Shown here: positions 6,095 through 8,766 of the stretch, in pieces
How the letters are laid out: each line of letters begins with the position of its first letter
Numbering within the stretch: the first letter of the stretch is position 1
NCBI GenBank assembly: GCA_023421115.1
Contig: JAEZUI010000140.1
Span: forward strand, 1 to 8,766
Direction of reading: 5' to 3'
Length of the DNA stretch: 8,766 nucleotides
Source of the DNA: Bacillota bacterium
Lineage (GTDB): Bacteria > Bacillota > Clostridia > Acetivibrionales > Acetivibrionaceae
The notes under the pieces: model-generated
What the model was told of the DNA's origin: nothing
What the model saw: the letters and a program-made list of their open reading frames with translations, nothing else
The model's database searches: none
Translations under genes and position numbers: made by a program

Positions 6095-7897
6095 ATGAAG
6101 AGGATTATAATTTTTTTACTATGTACAGCTTTCTTTTTGGTTTCTTGTGTGAAAACAGATGAAATTAAAGTCAATCCCACAAGTACCACTACTAATACAG
6201 CAAACGAAGTGCAAAAAATAGCTAATCTTTTTAGGATAAGTCAAGATGATAAATGGGGATACATTGATAAGGATGGAAAGGTGATAATTGAACCGCAGTT
6301 TGAGTATGCGGGAGATTTTTTTGAGGGTAAGGCTGCAATAAAGCAAAATGACAAGTATGGATATATTGATGCGACAGGTTCAATTATTATTGAACCGAAG
6401 TTTTATGAGTCCTATACTTTTTCCGAAGGTATGGCGAGCTTTTGGGCTGAGGATGGTTATAAATTTGGTTATATAAATGAAAAGGGTGAAGTTGTAATAG
6501 AACCGGTGTTTGACTATGCAGCACCCTTCAAAGAAGGACTAGCAGTGATAAAAAAGGGTGATAAATACGGTTATGTAGATAAAAAGGGAAATATGGCAAT
6601 AGAGGCTAAGTTCGATTATGCTTACAGCTTTTCCGAAGATTTAGCTTATGTAGTATTAAATAATAAATCGGGCTATATCAATGAGACTGGTGACTTTATA
6701 ATTGGACCTAAGTTCGATGGTGGTGAAGCTGAATTTACAAGGGATGGCAATTTCTCCGCTGGAATGGCACCGGCTAAGTTGCCTGATAATGACAAATGGG
6801 GATATATAAATAGAAAAGGCGAATATGTGATACCGCCGCAGTATGATTATGCCTCAGATTTTTCTGAGGGTTTTGCTGTTGTATCTTCTGAGGGGAATTA
6901 TGGGTATATTGATGTGGAAGGTAAAATCGTAATAGATACCAAGTACCTTGAGGCATACCCTTTTTCAGATGGATTAGCGATGGTCAAAGTAAATGATGAT
7001 TATTATGGATATGCGTATATTGATAAGGAAGGGAAGTTTATTACAGAGCCCATTTATGTACGCGAGGAAGGTTCTTTGATAGGATTTAAAGATTTTTTTG
7101 ATGGAGTTGCAAGGGTCTTTACAAAGGAATATGTGTGGGGATATATAAATAAATCAGGAGTACTAATTTGGCAATTACAGACTCAATCAGTAAATGAAAA
7201 TCCAAATGTTGATAATTATCTTAATGAAGGCGAAAAGCTTTTGTCACAAGGTAAGTTTGATGAAGCCATGCAAGCTTATGACAAAGCTATTGAGCTAAAA
7301 CCGGACTATGCACATGCCTTTTTAGATAAGGGTAAGTTATTGTCGATGCTAGGAGAGACAGATAAGGCAATTGAGGCTTATGACAAAGCTATTGAGTTAA
7401 AACCGGATTATGCAGAAGCCTATTATCAAAAAGGGTTGCGTCTTCAAATTTTAGGTGATTTTGAGGAATCTATTCAGTTGCTAAATAAGGCCATTGAATT
7501 AAAAGCGGATTACTCCGAGGCATATTTTATTAAAGGGGTTGCATTGAGGTCATTAAATAAATATAGAGATTCGATAGACGCTCTTGACAAAGCTATTGAA
7601 TTAGACCTAAAAAATGTAAACGCTTATATTAATAAAGCCAGAGCCTTAGGCGGATTGAGTGAATATCCTGCTGCAATAAAGACTTTAGAAAAAGGTATTG
7701 AAATAGCTCCCGAGGATGCATCATTATACTATGAACAAGCCATATTTTATGCCTTTATGGATGATGTAAATAATTCCATAGAGAACTTAAAGAAGAGTTT
7801 ATCCCTGAATCCTAATTACAAAAAAATAGCAGGAAGTGAACCGGGTTTTTCGAGCTTAAAAGATAATGCTGAGTTCAAAACACTTATAGAGTATTAA
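6095..7897 (+). CDS. surface lipoprotein with nine WG repeats and C-terminal TPR repeats
   Basis: A 600-residue protein beginning with a lipoprotein signal peptide: Lys2-Arg3, a hydrophobic core (4-16) and the lipobox Leu-Val-Ser-Cys, with Cys18 as the lipid anchor. A short Thr/Asn-rich spacer follows. Residues 45-360 are nine WG (KWGYIDKDGK-type) repeats, with the Gly-Tyr cores at about 55, 89, 125, 159, 193, 236, 270, 305 and 349. Spacing is mostly 34-36 residues, with longer insertions (43-44) before repeats 6 and 9. Residues 374-575 form about six TPR units of 34 residues (for example FDEAMQAYDKAIELKPDYA), followed by a short tail. WG repeats are predicted beta modules of unknown binding role, and TPRs bind proteins, so this is probably a scaffold or binding protein on the outer face of the membrane. 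It follows the cell-wall hydrolase by 47 bases with no terminator or good promoter between, so they are likely co-transcribed. A partner, regulator or protector of the hydrolase is possible but is inference. Confidence 0.9.
   Translation: MKRIIIFLLCTAFFLVSCVKTDEIKVNPTSTTTNTANEVQKIANLFRISQDDKWGYIDKDGKVIIEPQFEYAGDFFEGKAAIKQNDKYGYIDATGSIIIEPKFYESYTFSEGMASFWAEDGYKFGYINEKGEVVIEPVFDYAAPFKEGLAVIKKGDKYGYVDKKGNMAIEAKFDYAYSFSEDLAYVVLNNKSGYINETGDFIIGPKFDGGEAEFTRDGNFSAGMAPAKLPDNDKWGYINRKGEYVIPPQYDYASDFSEGFAVVSSEGNYGYIDVEGKIVIDTKYLEAYPFSDGLAMVKVNDDYYGYAYIDKEGKFITEPIYVREEGSLIGFKDFFDGVARVFTKEYVWGYINKSGVLIWQLQTQSVNENPNVDNYLNEGEKLLSQGKFDEAMQAYDKAIELKPDYAHAFLDKGKLLSMLGETDKAIEAYDKAIELKPDYAEAYYQKGLRLQILGDFEESIQLLNKAIELKADYSEAYFIKGVALRSLNKYRDSIDALDKAIELDLKNVNAYINKARALGGLSEYPAAIKTLEKGIEIAPEDASLYYEQAIFYAFMDDVNNSIENLKKSLSLNPNYKKIAGSEPGFSSLKDNAEFKTLIEY
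7274..7414 (+). repeat. near-identical DNA repeats within the TPR region
   Basis: A 39-base segment at 7274-7312 recurs at 7376-7414 with only two differences, both synonymous C/T changes. The offset is exactly 102 bases, or 34 codons. A shorter related copy begins at 7580, two further periods away. This suggests recent duplication or gene conversion of TPR units. Confidence 0.85.
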
Positions 7898-7902
7898 TTT
7901 AA

Positions 7903-8129
7903 GGAAAAAATACCAATGCTTTTTTATGTGGAAAATTTGAAGTGCATGATAGGTACTTGGTAAATTGGGTAAAAGATGATATACAGTCAGGCGTTAAGCA
8001 GACAATCATTTGGGATAAGAACACCTTGATAACAAGAGTTTACTATGCTAATATTAGACCATAATAGATGCGGACATTCGGAGTATAAAACAAGGCTTCG
8101 ATAAGGAGTGTGTTGAGGCGGTTGTCTAA
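7903..8129 (+). pseudogene. possible decayed coding remnant between the lipoprotein and VanZ genes
   Basis: The gap 7898-8195 has no intact gene with a start and ribosome site. One frame is open from 7903 to a TAA at 8062-8064 and reads like protein in its later part (YLVNWVKDDIQSG, then TIIWDKNTLITRVYYANIRP). It has no ATG or ribosome site. Directly after it, a second frame, open at 8058-8129, reads IIDADIRSIKQGFDKECVEA and stops at 8127-8129. The two could be joined by one frameshift near 8055-8064, as expected for the C-terminal relic of a lost gene. I do not recognise the family, and chance open frames are possible at this length. Confidence 0.3.
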
Positions 8130-8180
8130 TAAATTCATAAAAATGAATAATTAGTATAAATAAAACTATCATAAAAATGT

Positions 8181-8188
8181 GAAAGGAT
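8181..8188 (+). promoter_or_regulatory. ribosome binding site of the VanZ-family gene
   Basis: GAAAGGAT ends seven bases before ATG 8196 and supports this start. A TATAAA at 8155-8160 could be a -10 box, but no convincing -35 box was found at the right distance, so no promoter is called. Confidence 0.65.
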
Positions 8189-8195
8189 ATACTGA

Positions 8196-8687
8196 ATGAA
8201 AAAGAAGTTTAGCTTAATGCTGATTATATCAACCACATTGGTAATTGCAATGGTGTTGATAATATTTGCATTTTCAACTCAGCAAGGTGAAAGTTCTGTA
8301 GGGATATCGGAGGGTATTGTTGACTCCTTGATTCAAAAACTGGGAATGAAGAGCTTTATAGAAGGTAACGAATTGCTTTACGAGCATCGGAATTACATAT
8401 TCAGAAAGATAATGCATTTTATCGAGTATGCACTATTGGCGACCTTAACGTTTATTACATTGAAGCTGCGAAAATTAAGATTAAAGCACATATCTATAAT
8501 GACGTTGTTGTTTGTAGGCATAGTTGCATCGGTTGATGAATATTACCAGAGTCATATTCCCGGGAGATCACCTCATATTAGAGATGTTCTTATTGACACA
8601 TTTGGGGCCTTTACAGCAATTATTACTATTTTAATTAATATAAAACTATTTCAGAGATTAAAAAAAAAAGATGAAGCTTATCAATAA
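8196..8687 (+). CDS. VanZ-family membrane protein
   Basis: A 163-residue small membrane protein with family signatures in the usual order. A first membrane segment (about 7-26) runs into FSTQQGESS (26-34). RKIMHFIEYALLA (70-82) starts the second segment, a third spans about 98-113, then DEYYQSHIPGRSPHIRDVLI (114-133) and DTFGA (134-138) begin the last segment (to about 152). The tail is Lys-rich. The family is named after VanZ, which gives low-level teicoplanin resistance, but most members have no proven role and are common in Firmicute genomes, often near surface polysaccharide genes. There is no vanA-type cluster here, so antibiotic resistance should not be assumed. Length and motifs are complete. 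The last two codons and the stop lie inside a terminator hairpin, and the gene overlaps the convergent minus-strand sugar transferase by seven bases. Confidence 0.9.
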   Translation: MKKKFSLMLIISTTLVIAMVLIIFAFSTQQGESSVGISEGIVDSLIQKLGMKSFIEGNELLYEHRNYIFRKIMHFIEYALLATLTFITLKLRKLRLKHISIMTLLFVGIVASVDEYYQSHIPGRSPHIRDVLIDTFGAFTAIITILINIKLFQRLKKKDEAYQ

Positions 8688-8701
8688 GCTCCATCTTTTT
8701 T
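8664..8701. terminator. bidirectional terminator shared by two convergent genes
   Basis: AAAAAAGATGAAGCTTAT (8664-8681) and ATAAGCTCCATCTTTTTT (8684-8701) are inverted copies with a single A/C mismatch in 18 positions. The A-run and T-run at the ends give a U-tract in transcripts of either direction. The innermost pairs must open to form the loop. The hairpin overlaps both stop codons (TAA at 8685-8687 on plus, TGA at 8683-8681 on minus), so each gene's last codons also form one arm. Confidence 0.85.
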
Positions 8702-8766
8702 AAATATATTTATTATTGTTTTAAGAATAATTTTTATGTCCATCAATATAGACCATTCATCAATGT
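8681..8766 (-). CDS. C-terminal end of a second sugar transferase (partial)
   Basis: On the minus strand a frame enters from the right edge and ends with TGA at 8683-8681. It gives 27 residues that start IDEWSILMDIKIILKTI and end in KKDGAY. The tail of the intact sugar transferase at 2076-3470 (IDEWSFWLDIKIILKTI to the terminal Ala-Tyr) has the same length and shares 17 of 27 residues. This is therefore almost certainly the C-terminus of another polyprenyl glycosylphosphotransferase or a close relative. Only the tail is visible, so completeness and sugar specificity are unknown. It converges on the VanZ gene with a seven-base overlap of the coding ends and shares a terminator with it. Confidence 0.85.
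   Translation of the reverse strand, partial: IDEWSILMDIKIILKTIINIFKKDGAY

Noticed and set aside
7891..7925. Possible terminator after the lipoprotein gene
   Set aside because: Only a five-base AT-only stem (GTATT/AATAC) with a 13-base loop is present. The T-run at 7920-7925 is separated from it and no GC-containing stem precedes it.
7987..8172. A minus-strand 61-codon frame in the gap before the VanZ gene
   Set aside because: It has no recognised domain and no clear ribosome site, and it is opposite the more protein-like plus-strand remnants.
8196..8687. Glycopeptide resistance gene call for the VanZ-family protein
   Set aside because: The family match is clear, but no other van gene is present and most family members have no resistance role.
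1..8766. CRISPR arrays, tRNA or rRNA genes, insertion sequence ends
   Set aside because: No regularly spaced repeats, cloverleaf sequences, rRNA-like stretches, transposase genes or matching terminal repeats were seen on either strand.

Overview
The window is AT-rich DNA with strong Gram-positive ribosome-binding sites (GGTGAGGTGAT-like), sigma-A type promoters, a lipobox lipoprotein and a VanZ-family membrane protein. This points to a low-GC Firmicute, most likely a Clostridia member. No 16S or other taxonomic marker is present, so the assignment is inference.

Layout, left to right. Positions 1-99 hold the 3' end of an unidentified gene. A gap without a clear gene leads to an O-antigen polymerase/ligase-like (Wzy-type) membrane protein at 362-1570. 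A 505-base gap follows, with a very good promoter (TTAACA-N17-TATAAT, extended -10) and a leader of about 285 bases. Next comes a polyprenyl-phosphate glycosylphosphotransferase at 2076-3470, the enzyme type that starts exopolysaccharide, capsule or O-antigen repeat units on the lipid carrier. It ends at a clear hairpin terminator (3542-3570). A second promoter (TTGAAT-N17-TATAAT), preceded by a palindrome, drives a two-gene unit. Its first gene encodes a 762-residue modular cell-wall hydrolase (3759-6047). Its second encodes a 600-residue lipoprotein with nine WG repeats and about six TPR units (6095-7897). The following gap carries decayed coding-like sequence. It is followed by a VanZ-family protein (8196-8687). 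The right edge, on the minus strand, is the C-terminal end of a second sugar transferase that resembles the first and converges on the VanZ gene. The two stop codons lie inside one shared bidirectional terminator hairpin.

The region is part of a cell-surface polysaccharide locus (Wzy-like polymerase and two initiating sugar transferases) with a cell-wall hydrolase/lipoprotein pair set into it. The hydrolase is the most interesting gene. It has no Sec signal peptide and starts with a helical segment carrying a Leu-Asp-Trp turn, like WXG100/LXG-type secretion domains. After that come a cationic hydrophobic segment, a peptidoglycan-binding domain, a lytic transglycosylase domain with an EF-hand-like loop, a Pro-Glu-Pro-Lys linker, LysM, and a C-terminal Cys/His peptidase-like domain. 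With its tightly linked surface lipoprotein it could be an exported wall-degrading effector with a partner or protector, or a wall-remodelling enzyme with a scaffold. The sequence alone does not decide between these.
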